From Nannocystis bainbridge (lineage in GTDB: Bacteria > Myxococcota_A > Polyangia > Nannocystales > Nannocystaceae): a stretch of DNA of 64,000 nt. The position numbers and the translations under genes are program-made. Below are positions 44,530 to 55,788 of the stretch, in pieces (position 1 is the stretch's first letter; each line of letters begins with the position of its first letter). The notes below the pieces were generated by a model. The model saw only the letters and a program-made list of their open reading frames with translations, had not been told where the DNA came from and did not search any database. The stretch is taken from NCBI RefSeq assembly GCF_028368995.1, contig NZ_JAQNDL010000001.1, forward strand, positions 1,550,001 through 1,614,000. The letters are read 5' to 3'.

Positions 44530-45678
44530 ATGGCCGAGTTCACCGCGGGTCAGCGCATCGTCGGCCTCAAGTCCGGGTACCTCGTCGGCGAGCGGCTCGG
44601 CGAGGGCGGCTTCGGGCTCGCCTTCGTGGCGACCGCCGACGACGGGCGGCGGGTCGTGCTCAAGCAGCTTCGGCTCGCGCGCATGGGCGACTGGAAGGCC
44701 ATGGAGCTGTTCGAGCGCGAGGCGCGGGTGCTCGCCGCGCTCGCCCACCCCAACATCCCGCGCTGCCACGAGTTCTTCGCCACCGACGGCGCCCGCGCCG
44801 TCGACCCGGGCGAGCTGTCCGGCCTCACCGGCGACGCCTCGCTCGTGCTCGTGCAGGACCACGTCGACGGCGCCTCGCTGGCCGCGTGGGTCGCCGCCAG
44901 CACCCGCACCACCGCCGCCCAGGCCGAGGCCTTGCTGCGCAAGCTGCTCGGCGTCCTCGACTACCTGCACGGCCTTCATCCGCCGGTGGTGCACCGCGAC
45001 ATCAAGCCCGGCAACATCGTCGTCACCGCCGCCGGCGAGCCGATGCTGATCGATTTCGGCGCGATCCAGGACCGGGCCCGGCGCGACTCCGAGGTCGGCT
45101 CGACCAGCGTCGGCACCTTTGGGTTCTTCCCCATCGAGCAGGTCCTCGGCAAGGCCCGGCCGGCCTCCGATCTCTACGCCCTGGCGATGACCATGGTCGT
45201 CGTCCTCAGCCATCGCCAGCCCGACGAGCTGCCGCTCGACCCGTCGACCAGCAAGGTCGACGTGCGCGAGGCCTGCCCCGGCCTGCCCGAGCGACTGACG
45301 CGGGCGCTCGACGGCATGCTCGAGCCGGCCGTCGGCCAGCGCCTCGCCAGCGCGCGCGACGTGCTGGCGGTGCTCGACGGCGAGGTGCTGCAGCCGCAGG
45401 CCGCGGACATACCTGTCCCCAAGGCCAGGTCGCTGCCGGCGATCGTCTCGCGGGTCCCGCTGTACACCGGCGGCGCCGCGGCGCTGCTGCTCTACGGCTT
45501 CTTCTTCGACGCGTTCTCGGAGTCCGAGCTGGTCTCGCTCAGCTTCCTGTGGCTGATCCCGCTCGCGTTCGGCCTCGGCGCTCGCCTCAACGACTCGATC
45601 GGCGGCGGCCTGCGCTGGGCCGTCGGCGCCACCCTGCTGCTCGGGGCGTTCCTGCTGCTCGTGTTCCCGGCGCTGTGA
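44530..45678 (+). CDS. Membrane-bound Ser/Thr protein kinase
   Basis: 382 residues from the ATG at 44530. Active-kinase motifs: glycine loop GEGGFG, VVLKQL with Lys45, HRDIKPGN, IDFGAIQD, and GTFGFFPIEQ in place of the APE motif. The kinase domain ends near residue 290. The C-terminus has three hydrophobic helices with short loops (LYTGGAAALLLYGFFF, FLWLIPLAFGLGA, ALLLGAFLLLVF-type). Oddity: PVPKARSLP just before the helices is encoded by a 14-nt repeat copy (45410-45437), nearly matching the pseudokinase. Substrates are unknown. Confidence 0.88.
   Translation: MAEFTAGQRIVGLKSGYLVGERLGEGGFGLAFVATADDGRRVVLKQLRLARMGDWKAMELFEREARVLAALAHPNIPRCHEFFATDGARAVDPGELSGLTGDASLVLVQDHVDGASLAAWVAASTRTTAAQAEALLRKLLGVLDYLHGLHPPVVHRDIKPGNIVVTAAGEPMLIDFGAIQDRARRDSEVGSTSVGTFGFFPIEQVLGKARPASDLYALAMTMVVVLSHRQPDELPLDPSTSKVDVREACPGLPERLTRALDGMLEPAVGQRLASARDVLAVLDGEVLQPQAADIPVPKARSLPAIVSRVPLYTGGAAALLLYGFFFDAFSESELVSLSFLWLIPLAFGLGARLNDSIGGGLRWAVGATLLLGAFLLLVFPAL
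45410..45437 (+). repeat. Juxtamembrane coding copy of the 14-nt repeat (kinase)
   Basis: ACCTGTCC and GGCCAGGT face each other at a 14-nt unit spacing and encode PVPKARSLP just before the membrane helices. It matches the block at 15189-15216, although the two proteins are not otherwise similar there. Confidence 0.5.
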
Positions 45679-45854
45679 CGCCGCGGCCGGTGCGTGCGAC
45701 CAGCTCGATCCGCCGCCGCGCCGAGTCACCGGCGAAGTGCGAGGGCGCTCGCTGCCACGTCCGCGCGGCGTGCGTGCGTGCGTGCAGACGGATCTCGCAA
45801 CCACGCGCGCCGCGCCCCGCGAGGTTGCGGATATCATGGCCGCCGGAGACCGGC

Positions 45855-46655
45855 GTGCATCCTGCGACCATCGACATCGGCGTCAACCTCACCCACCGCT
45901 CGTTCGCCTCCGACCTGCCGGCGGTGCTCAGCCGCGCTCGTGAGGCCGGGGTCGCCCACATGGTCGTCACGGGCACGAGCCTGGCCGGCAGCAGCCGCGC
46001 CGTGGAGCTGGCGGTGGCGCACCCGGGGCTGCTGTCGGCCACGGCGGGCGTGCATCCGCACGACGCCAGCCACTGGGAGGCCGATGCACCCGCGCGGCTG
46101 GCAAAGCTCGCGGAGCGGCCGCAGGTGCTGGCGATCGGCGAGTGCGGCCTCGATTTCGACCGCGACTTCTCGCCGCGTCCCGTGCAAGAGCGGTGCTTCG
46201 CGGCGCAGCTCGAGATCGCAGCCGCGACCGGCCTGCCGGTGTTCCTGCACGAGCGCTCGGCGCACGCGCGCTTCGCGGAGATCCTCGCCGAGCACCGCTC
46301 GCGGCTGTGCGACGCGGTGGTGCACTGCTTCACGGGTACCAAAGCCGAGCTGCACCGCTACCTCGACATGGACTGCCACATCGGCATCACCGGGTGGATC
46401 TGCGACGAGCGCCGCGGCCTGCACCTGCGCGAGCTCGTGCGATCGATCCCCGCTGGCCGCCTCATGATCGAGACCGACGCGCCGTTCCTCGCCCCGCGCG
46501 ACCTCAAGCCCACCCCCAAGCGCAACGAGCCGGCCTTGCTGGCGCACGTGGCCGTCGCTGTGGCCAGGGCCCGCGGCGAGACTGTCGAGGCGCTGGCGGC
46601 CAGCAGCACCGCCACGGCGTGCGCGTTCTTCGGGCTGAAGCTCGCGGCGGGCTAG
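45855..46655 (+). CDS. tatD: TatD-family metal-dependent DNase
   Basis: 266 residues with GTG start (GGAGA site nearby); no ATG is available in frame. TatD motifs: TIDIGVNLTH, ATAGVHPHDASHW, GECGLDF, VFLHERSA, VVHCFTGT and MIETDAPF, following the E. coli protein closely. Family knowledge: 3'-5' exonuclease acting in DNA repair or fragmentation, cytoplasmic, two metal ions. The stop codon (46653-46655) overlaps the beginning of a 121-bp imperfect palindrome. Confidence 0.92.
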   Translation: MHPATIDIGVNLTHRSFASDLPAVLSRAREAGVAHMVVTGTSLAGSSRAVELAVAHPGLLSATAGVHPHDASHWEADAPARLAKLAERPQVLAIGECGLDFDRDFSPRPVQERCFAAQLEIAAATGLPVFLHERSAHARFAEILAEHRSRLCDAVVHCFTGTKAELHRYLDMDCHIGITGWICDERRGLHLRELVRSIPAGRLMIETDAPFLAPRDLKPTPKRNEPALLAHVAVAVARARGETVEALAASSTATACAFFGLKLAAG

Positions 46656-46774
46656 GAGCCTGTCCGAGATGCGCGTCCGAAGACGCGGGGCCTGGAGAGC
46701 TGGGTGATGGCGGGCACGGAGCGGCAGAGTGGGGCCCCGCGTCTTCGGCCGCGCGATTTCCTGGACAGGCTCCT
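46654..46774. repeat. 121-bp imperfect palindrome (MITE-like or terminator)
   Basis: Outer arms AGGAGCCTGTCC (46654-46665) and GGACAGGCTCCT (46763-46774) are perfect complements. Inner 16-bp arms starting CCGAAGACGCGGGG (46677-46692) and ending CCCCGCGTCTTCGG (46733-46748) are also perfect. The outer and inner arms are separated by 11 and 14 nt, and the middle is 40 nt. GAGCCTGTCC resembles ends of some IS elements. No target duplication is obvious. Confidence 0.8.
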
Positions 46775-46947
46775 CGCGCTCAGCGCGGCAGGATCTTGCC
46801 CCCATTCACGCCGAAGGTGACGCACTCGGCGGTGAGGACCGCGTCGTCGCGGCGCCAGGCCACCCCGGGCGGCAGGCCCGCCCTGGGCCCGCGGCGCTCG
46901 CGGCCGCGCGGCGGCTGTCAACGGCGAGCCGCCCTCCCACGCCGATA

Positions 46948-46989
46948 AACATGTCCCGATGGACATGTACCTCGGGACATTCATCAATT
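46948..46989. repeat. Three-unit 14-nt repeat array ending exactly at a stop codon
   Basis: Units start at 46948, 46962 and 46976 (AACATGTCC, GACATGTAC, GACATTC). The third ends at 46989, and the stop codon of the minus-strand lipoprotein gene begins at 46990. ACATGTCC and GGACATGT form an 8-bp stem with loop CGAT (46949-46968). Confidence 0.9.
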
Positions 46990-47454
46990 TCAGCAGCCGG
47001 CGTCGGTCACGAACAGCACCGCGACCACGCCGTCGATCTCGACCAGATCGACGGCCTCGCAGCCGGCCGCGGGCTTCCCCGTGGCGATGCCCAGCGACGC
47101 CGCCGCGACGTCGTTGGCCAGGCGGAAGCGGCCGCTGGTCAGCGCCGCGAAGCCGATCCCCTGGGCCGAGGCGAACGCGTCGAGCCACACCTGCAGCGGC
47201 CGGCGCACGCCCTCCGGCGTGGCGATCTCGATGCGCCCGAAATCGAGGGCTCCGCGCCGACCATCGAACTCGAACACCACCGGGTATTCGCCGTCGAGCG
47301 CGACCAGCACCGACTCGCCGCGGTCCAGCGCCCGCAGGTCGCCGGCGGTGATGCTCGTGAACACGGGGGTCGCCGTGGCCACACCGCCGGCCGACAAGAC
47401 GTCTTCGCACCCCGTCACGAGCCACAATGATGCCACCAGCGTCCGTACCCACAT
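46990..47454 (-). CDS. Small lipoprotein of unknown function
   Basis: 154 residues, start ATG at 47454 behind GAGGGGG. Lipobox VTGC. Residues 25-150 show a PilZ-like or roadblock-like alternation (SVLVALDGEYPVVFEFDGRR, GFAALTSGRFRLANDVAA) ending in DAGC; I cannot assign a family. It is the last gene in the minus-strand cluster of the TPR kinase and FHA regulator, 128 bp after the FHA gene. Confidence 0.7.
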   Translation of the reverse strand: MWVRTLVASLWLVTGCEDVLSAGGVATATPVFTSITAGDLRALDRGESVLVALDGEYPVVFEFDGRRGALDFGRIEIATPEGVRRPLQVWLDAFASAQGIGFAALTSGRFRLANDVAAASLGIATGKPAAGCEAVDLVEIDGVVAVLFVTDAGC

Positions 47455-47582
47455 CCTAATTGCCCCCTCGCGCCAATGCTCGGCGCGCGTCGACCCTCGC
47501 GTCTTGCGGCGGCAGGCCCAGCGCGCCGCCGCCTTCTCCATCGGACGCGAGGTCGGGGCGGAGCCCGGCCTCGCGTGAATGT

Positions 47583-48518
47583 TCAGCTCTCGTCGACCAC
47601 CGTGTCTTGCGGCAGCAGATACAGCTCGACGTTGCCCTTGCCGTCGGGCCGCACCAGGTCGGGGCGGATCCCGGCCTCGCGCAATTGGGCCCGCAGCCGC
47701 CGCAGGTTGCGGTCCCAGTTCTGGCGCATGATCCCGCGGTCGGTCTCGTCGCCCCAGATCTCGCGCGCCACCGCCTCCCACGAGACGAGGCGGTTGATGG
47801 TCGCCAGCTCGCTGACGATGCGCGCCAGCAGGCCCGCGATCACGCACTCGGGCCGGCCCGGCATGCGCACGTAGACCGTGTCGTAGCGGGCCACGATCGT
47901 CAGCGGTGGGTCGTTCTGGCCGATGCTGCGGGTGCTGAGCGCCCCGTCGCCGAGCGGGCGGGCCTGGACGGCGAAGTGGTGCCCGCGCAGCTCCCACGAC
48001 GCACCGGCCGCCAGCTCGACCGGCTCGCGGTCGCCGACGCGCAGGGTGAAGCCGTCGGAAGTGCCCCAGATATACGCCTCGGCCCCCGGCAGGTACTCCG
48101 GGTGCAGCTTGTAGCTCGGCGTCTGCGACGGCCCGCTGCTCGCTGTCACGATCGAATAGACCGACTCGCTGAGGGTGCACTGCTCCTGGCCGTCGCCGTA
48201 GAGCACCATCACCCGGTCCGGCAGCTCGACCGCCTCGACGTCGAGCGTCACGTTCTGCGACAGCCGGATCCGCTGGCCCGGCGCGAGGATGATCGAAGAC
48301 TTGCGCTCGCCGTCGAGGATGATCCAGCGCCGCAGCGACAGGATCTGCAGGTGACGCCCGCGCATGCTGATGAACGCGTGCGCCTCCGACACCTCGGGGC
48401 TCTCGATCCGCAGCTCGGCCGTCGAGGCGCGGCCGATGAGCCCACCGGCTGCGACCTGGGCGGTGCGCCCGTCAGGGAGGCGAAAACGGACGAACGGGGT
48501 GTAGCGACCTTGCAACAC
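47583..48518 (-). CDS. FHA-domain protein with C-terminal winged-helix domain
   Basis: 311 residues, GTG start behind an ideal AAGGAGG. FHA domain (about residues 10-95): GLIGRASTAELRIESPEVSE, then AHAFISMRGRHLQILSL, with the Arg and Ser positions used for phospho-Thr binding. The C-terminal ~90 residues (IVSELATINRLVSWEAVAREIWG, NWDRNLRRLRAQLREAG) look like an OmpR-type winged helix. The combination suggests a transcription regulator that reads phosphorylation by a partner kinase; the TPR kinase upstream in the cluster is the natural candidate. DNA targets are unknown. Confidence 0.82.
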   Translation of the reverse strand: MLQGRYTPFVRFRLPDGRTAQVAAGGLIGRASTAELRIESPEVSEAHAFISMRGRHLQILSLRRWIILDGERKSSIILAPGQRIRLSQNVTLDVEAVELPDRVMVLYGDGQEQCTLSESVYSIVTASSGPSQTPSYKLHPEYLPGAEAYIWGTSDGFTLRVGDREPVELAAGASWELRGHHFAVQARPLGDGALSTRSIGQNDPPLTIVARYDTVYVRMPGRPECVIAGLLARIVSELATINRLVSWEAVAREIWGDETDRGIMRQNWDRNLRRLRAQLREAGIRPDLVRPDGKGNVELYLLPQDTVVDES

Positions 48519-48593
48519 GGCGGGCCTCCTTCGAGCGGGGAACGACGATTGTACCAGTGAACCTGCGCGCGCAGCGGACCTGCGCCGGACTCG

Positions 48594-48809
48594 TCACAGC
48601 GACGGCGGGATGTTGATGCCCGACGGCGGCCGCGCGCGGAACTTGGCGCAAGCGCCGCAATCGCCGCCCTTGCCTTCGAGCGAGTCCGCGTCCTCCTTGA
48701 GCGTGGCCGGCCCTCCGTGGGTCGCAGCGGCGCGTTGAACCAGATCGTCGCAGCCGGACACGGCGGTGAGGGCGAGGGCGGCGAGGGCGAGAGTGACGGT
48801 GCGGGACAT
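48594..48809 (-). CDS. Tiny lipoprotein
   Basis: 71 residues from the ATG at 48809, behind GGAGG. Lipobox VSGC, then about 50 residues with CGAC near the end. Too short to show a fold. It lies between the kinase and FHA genes, and its start codon sits inside a CATGTCC unit that continues the repeat array upstream. Confidence 0.65.
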   Translation of the reverse strand: MSRTVTLALAALALTAVSGCDDLVQRAAATHGGPATLKEDADSLEGKGGDCGACAKFRARPPSGINIPPSL

Positions 48810-48834
48810 GAGGACCTCCAGACAAGTTGTTTGA

Positions 48835-48876
48835 GACATGTGCTTAGGGACAGGAATCTTCGGACATGGAATGGAG
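48835..48876. repeat. Three-unit 14-nt repeat array between a kinase stop and the next start
   Basis: Units start at 48835, 48849 and 48863 (GACATGTGC, GACAGGAAT, GACATGGAA). The array ends at 48876 and the stop codon of the minus-strand kinase begins at 48877. Less regular units continue to the ATG of the small lipoprotein at 48809. Confidence 0.85.
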
Positions 48877-51837
<2,961 letters not shown>

Positions 51838-52094
51838 GAGACTTCGCACGAGGCTGAAACCACAATACCAACATTCACGCCGTTACGTGATCCGACCCCG
51901 ATCGGAACGGAAGAAACATCCTCACGAGCGGACTTGCCGCCGATTCCCCCCAAACCGCCGAAGCTCCGCCGCGGGCCCTCGTGACGGCGCGGACTGGCCG
52001 CCGGCGGCCTCGAAGGGCGCCTGCAGGTGCGCGAAGCCGCTCACGGGCCCCGCGACGGAGCAGCCCGAGCGACGCGGCGGCTCCGGCGCGCCTC

Positions 52095-52970
52095 TCAGCG
52101 CGAGTCCAGCCGGAACGGTCGGCCGTCGCGGCCCTCGAGCAGCGGCACCAGCTCGGCCACGGTCGCCGGCAGCGCGACCCCCTCGGCCTCCGGCGCGCGC
52201 GTGAGCGGCACCCCGAGCTGGCGCACGGCGGCGGCCGTCTTGCCGCCCAGCTGCCACGCGACGGCCAGCAGGGTCGGAAAATCGACCCCCTCGCAGCGGC
52301 ACTGCTCGAGCGCGCCGGGCAGGCCGTCGAGCAGGACCTGACTGCGCTGGTCGGGCGCGGCGTCGCGGACCGCCTCGAACACCCCGCCGATCGGCGCGCA
52401 GGCCTTCGCGCTCGGCTCCAGCAGCGCCGCCAGCGTGCTCGCCCGCTGCTCGGCGGGCGCGGCGAGCACGGCCTGCACGGCCGGCGGCGTCGACGGCGGC
52501 GCGGGCACCACGTCCCCGGCGACGGCCACGACGAGCGCGACGGTCGTGCCCTCGGGCACCATCCCCGCGACCTCGGCCAGCGCGCGCGCCGGCGCCCCTG
52601 CGTCGGCGGCCAACAGGAGGTGGGCCGACCGCGCCTGACCGGTGTTGCGCGCCAGCTGACCCGCCCGCTCGAGCTCCTCCGCGAGCCGCTCCTGGAGGCC
52701 CGCGGCGGTCAGCGGCTGGGTGTCGAACACATAACCGCCGTCGGCCATGACGAACACCGGCAGGCCGTCTGCCACGGCGACCCCGCGGCTCGACGGCGGG
52801 AACTGCCCGCCCCCTGGCAATTGCAGGACCACCGGCTCGCCCGCGCCCTGGGCGAACTGGGCCCGCATCTGCGCGACCTTGGCGGCGCACTCGCTCACGG
52901 GCGCCTCCGGTGCCACGGCGGACGAGGTGCAGGCGAACAGACAGGCGAGGGCGAGCCATGCGCGCGACAT
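52095..52970 (-). CDS. Exported protein of unknown function
   Basis: 291 residues from the ATG at 52970. The signal MSRAWLALACLFAC ends in a possible lipid Cys. The mature part is rich in Ala and Leu with two thioredoxin-like hints (DGLPVFVMADGGYVFDTQPL and a late CRCEGVDFP) but no CxxC in the active-site position. I recognise no family. It lies 257 bp upstream of the kinase gene on the same strand and is divergent from the MYXO-CTERM gene at 53329. Confidence 0.65.
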   Translation of the reverse strand: MSRAWLALACLFACTSSAVAPEAPVSECAAKVAQMRAQFAQGAGEPVVLQLPGGGQFPPSSRGVAVADGLPVFVMADGGYVFDTQPLTAAGLQERLAEELERAGQLARNTGQARSAHLLLAADAGAPARALAEVAGMVPEGTTVALVVAVAGDVVPAPPSTPPAVQAVLAAPAEQRASTLAALLEPSAKACAPIGGVFEAVRDAAPDQRSQVLLDGLPGALEQCRCEGVDFPTLLAVAWQLGGKTAAAVRQLGVPLTRAPEAEGVALPATVAELVPLLEGRDGRPFRLDSR

Positions 52971-53328
52971 CCGGCCATGGTAGCGGATCTCGCAGGCCGC
53001 GAGCGCGCGCCCCGGCGGCTCGCCGGTGCCCAACGCGAACCGCCGGGCGCGGAGGAGACGCCTGACCCAAGAGACAGCCTCGCTCGCGCGGCCCCCCGAG
53101 GCGCGGACGAGGACGACGGTTCGGCGACGAGACATCGATCTCGCGGCGACCGGCCCCCGGCGCGCGCCCGGGTCGGCGTCGTCCGACGCGGGGCGGTCGC
53201 GCAGCCGCGCGAGCCGAGGAGGTTGCAGGGGGAGCCTCACCGCATGTCCGCGAGGACATGTCTGTTCGGACATCCGCGCGCGCCCGAGCGCCTGTCGAAC
53301 GGTCCGCGCCTGTGGCATCGTCCCGGCC
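52971..53328. promoter_or_regulatory. Divergent promoter region carrying a 14-nt repeat array
   Basis: 358 bp between two divergent starts. Contains three repeat units at 53241, 53255 and 53269 (CGCATGTCC, GACATGTCT, GACATCC), about 46 bp before the start at 53329. I cannot define promoter boxes. Confidence 0.5.
53241..53282. repeat. Three-unit 14-nt repeat array upstream of the MYXO-CTERM gene
   Basis: CATGTCC and GGACATG pair around a GCGA tetraloop, then a second unit pairs with GGACATC. This is one of the few arrays placed before rather than after a gene. Confidence 0.8.
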
Positions 53329-54045
53329 ATGCGTCCCCTCGCCGCCGCCCTCGCCGTCCTGCTGGTCCCGCTCGCCGCCCGCGCCGACATGCTGCCCGAC
53401 GGGCACAAGGGCGTCGAACTGTCCGTGCGCGTCGAGGCCCAGGTCCCGAAGGGCAAGGCGCTGGTGCTGGCCAACACCTTCGAGGGCGGCACCCTCATCG
53501 TCCCCGGCACCGACCAGAAGATCTCGTGGCACCCGCTCGGCGGCGAGATGCAGCTGCGCCTGATCGCCGCCGGCGACACCGATGCGATCAAGGCCGCCGG
53601 CGCCGACCTCGACCGCGACAAGATCAAGCCCCTGCTCGCCGCCGGCGCCGCGTGTGGCCCGACGTTCCCCGGCGTGCGCACGATCGTCGACACCTCGCCC
53701 GCCGTCGAGGTCCGCTGGACCTGGCGCGCCACGATCGACGGCGCCAAGTGCAGCGCCGAGTTGGTCAAGCAGGAGTACCTCGACGCCACCGGCAAGGCCG
53801 TGGGCACCCCGCCGTCGCCCGAGGCGCCCAAGCCCGTGAACGCCCCGCTCGCCGACCCGCCGAAGCCGCCCGACGCTCCCGCTCCGGCCGACAAGACGCC
53901 CGCCCAGGCCCCGGTCCCCGTCAAGGCCGTCGAGCCGCCCGCCAAAGCTCCGGAGTCCGCCAGCGGCTGCGACGCCGGCGGCTCGGCCCCGGGCGGCCTC
54001 GTCGGCCTCGCCCTGGTCCTGTGGCTGCGCCGGCGCCGGGCCTGA
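53329..54045 (+). CDS. Exported protein with MYXO-CTERM-like tail
   Basis: 238 residues. Signal peptide ending at AARA (residue 19). A globular beta-rich part with two Cys (residues 20-155) is followed by a Pro/Ala/Lys-rich linker and a tail GCDAGGSAPGGLVGLALVLW plus RRRR, the MYXO-CTERM layout. Likely surface-anchored; the function of the folded part is unknown. Its last codons (GCCGGCGCCGG) and stop form the left end of a 69-bp sequence that is repeated downstream. Confidence 0.78.
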   Translation: MRPLAAALAVLLVPLAARADMLPDGHKGVELSVRVEAQVPKGKALVLANTFEGGTLIVPGTDQKISWHPLGGEMQLRLIAAGDTDAIKAAGADLDRDKIKPLLAAGAACGPTFPGVRTIVDTSPAVEVRWTWRATIDGAKCSAELVKQEYLDATGKAVGTPPSPEAPKPVNAPLADPPKPPDAPAPADKTPAQAPVPVKAVEPPAKAPESASGCDAGGSAPGGLVGLALVLWLRRRRA

Positions 54046-54279
54046 TGTCCAACAGGACATGTCCCGAAGTTCTTGTCAACCGCACACGCGCGGCCGCGCC
54101 GGCGCCGGTCCTGATGTCCGCAAGGACATGTCCATAAGTTCATGTCGCCCGCACACGCGCGGCCGCGCCGGCGCGCGATCCGATGTCTTCAAGGACATGT
54201 CTCGAAGCGCAGGTCACCCCCACGCGGACGCCGGGGCGAGCCGGCGCCGCTCCTGATGCCCGCAAGGACATGTCCCGCC
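54042..54279. repeat. Four 69-73-bp tandem repeats, each starting with 14-nt units
   Basis: Copies begin at 54042, 54111, 54180 and 54253 (spacings 69, 69, 73). Each opens with C(T/C)GATG(T/C)CC, then GACATGTCC 14 nt later. The first three continue with AAG-(T/C), a CGCACACGCG-like stretch and end in GCCGGCGCCGG or a close variant. The first copy contains the stop codon of the preceding gene, and that gene's last codons match the right end of each copy, so the 3' end of the gene was duplicated in tandem. Confidence 0.85.
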
Positions 54280-54712
54280 CGGCGGTCGCCGACCAAGCTC
54301 CACCCGCAGCGCCCGGCTCATGGCGAGATCTCGCCCACTCCCGGCGGCGCGGTGCCCTGTCCGCGAGGCCATCTGCACGCCCCGGCTGCTCCGTTCGCGC
54401 CCGCGCGCAGGGTCGGCGGTGACCGCATTCGGCGCCCCGGGAGGGCGAGCTCGCAGCAGCCAGACGCGTGCGCCGCCCTCGTAGCATTGCGACCTCGCCC
54501 CGATGCTCGCCGCTCGCCGACCCACCGCGGCCCGGGCGCCGCCCCCCGCGAACCAGGGGCGGCGGTCGACGATCGGGGGCCGACCGACTCCGCACCGGCC
54601 GGTAGGTCCGGGCGACGCCCCGCGACCGCCCTGTCCTTGCGAGTTCGTAACGCGTAAGTTCGCGCCCGAACGCGCCGGTGGTTTTGCACGCCGGACGAGA
54701 CGACCGAGGAAC
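54280..54712. other. Gene-free stretch before the ATP-grasp gene
   Basis: About 430 bp after the tandem repeats. Frames on either strand are Arg/Pro-rich without ribosome sites. It must contain the ATP-grasp promoter, but I see no clear boxes. Confidence 0.45.
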
Positions 54713-55738
54713 ATGCGGATCTGCGTCCTTCTCTCCGCCTACGAGGCGTCCCCGATGGTCGAACAGGAGACGACCTACGAGCCGGCGCGCTGGCTGACCG
54801 GCCACGAGGTCGAGGTCGTGACGCTCGGCAAATCGAGCTCCGCCGCGACCCTCCGGCGCCTGGCCGCCCGCGGATTCGACGTGTTCCTCAACCTCTGCGA
54901 CGGCGCGTGGTTCGAGGAAGTCGCCGGCCTCGAGGTCGTCGAGGAGCTCGAGCGGCTCGGCGTCGCCTTCACCGGCCCGACCTCGCGGGCCTACGCGCTC
55001 ACCAAGGCCGACATGAAGCGGACCGCGCTGGCCCTCGGCGTCGCCACCCCGGCCCACGCCTTTGTCACGGCCGACATCGAGGTCGAGCGCGCCGCCCGGT
55101 CGCTGCGCCTGCCGGTCATCGTCAAGCACTTCGACGGCTGCGCCAGCATCGGCCTCACCCCGGAGTCGCGCGTGCGCACGCCCGACGAGCTGCTCGCGCG
55201 GGCCCGCGGCACGATCGACGAGTTCGGCGGCGCGCTGCTCGAGGAGTTCGTCGAAGGCCACGAATACACCGTGCTGGTCGCCGAGAACCCCGACGACCCG
55301 GCGCGGCCGCTGGTGTTCCCGCCGGTGGTCTGCACATTCCCCCCGGGCGAGAGCTTCAAGCACTTCGCCCTCAAATGGCACGAGTACCAGGGCATGCGCT
55401 GGTCCCCGTGCGCCGACCCGCAGCTGGCCGAGCGATTGGTGGCAGCGACGCGGCAGATCTTCCTCGCCACCGACGGCGTCAGCTACGCGCGCTGCGACTT
55501 CCGCGTCGACGCCGACGGCCAGCCCTGGTACCTCGAGATCAACACCTCCTGCGGGATCTTCTACCCGCCCGGCGCCGAGGGCAGCGCCGACATGATCCTG
55601 CAGAACGACCCCACCCTCGGTCACCGCGGGTTCATGGACCACATCCTGCGCTGCGCCCTGCTCCGGGCCCGAAAGCCGGCGCGGAGGCCCCGCCGCGGCT
55701 TCGCGGCGACCTTCTCGCCCGAGCCCGAGCCGGCGTAG
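54713..55738 (+). CDS. D-alanine--D-alanine-ligase-like ATP-grasp enzyme
   Basis: 341 residues from the ATG at 54713 (GAGGA site 5 nt upstream). ATP-grasp fold: GVAFTGPTSRAYALTKADMK (substrate/ATP entrance), VIVKHFDGCASIGL (ATP-binding Lys), LLEEFVEGHEYTVLV, and the metal-binding end RCDFRVDADGQPWYLEINTS. The arrangement matches D-Ala--D-Ala ligase and related amino-acid ligases, but the N-terminus is divergent and the housekeeping ddl usually sits in a cell-wall operon, which this is not. It probably joins a dipeptide or amino acid derivative in secondary metabolism or wall modification. The substrate is unknown. Confidence 0.82.
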   Translation: MRICVLLSAYEASPMVEQETTYEPARWLTGHEVEVVTLGKSSSAATLRRLAARGFDVFLNLCDGAWFEEVAGLEVVEELERLGVAFTGPTSRAYALTKADMKRTALALGVATPAHAFVTADIEVERAARSLRLPVIVKHFDGCASIGLTPESRVRTPDELLARARGTIDEFGGALLEEFVEGHEYTVLVAENPDDPARPLVFPPVVCTFPPGESFKHFALKWHEYQGMRWSPCADPQLAERLVAATRQIFLATDGVSYARCDFRVDADGQPWYLEINTSCGIFYPPGAEGSADMILQNDPTLGHRGFMDHILRCALLRARKPARRPRRGFAATFSPEPEPA

Positions 55739-55788
55739 ACCGTCGACGCTGCGACGGCGCGACGGCCCTCGCCGTCACGCCGCGGCCG

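Noticed and set aside
46780..46917. 45-codon minus-strand frame ending GVNGGKILPR
   Set aside because: No start or ribosome site; kept only as a remark in the palindrome finding.
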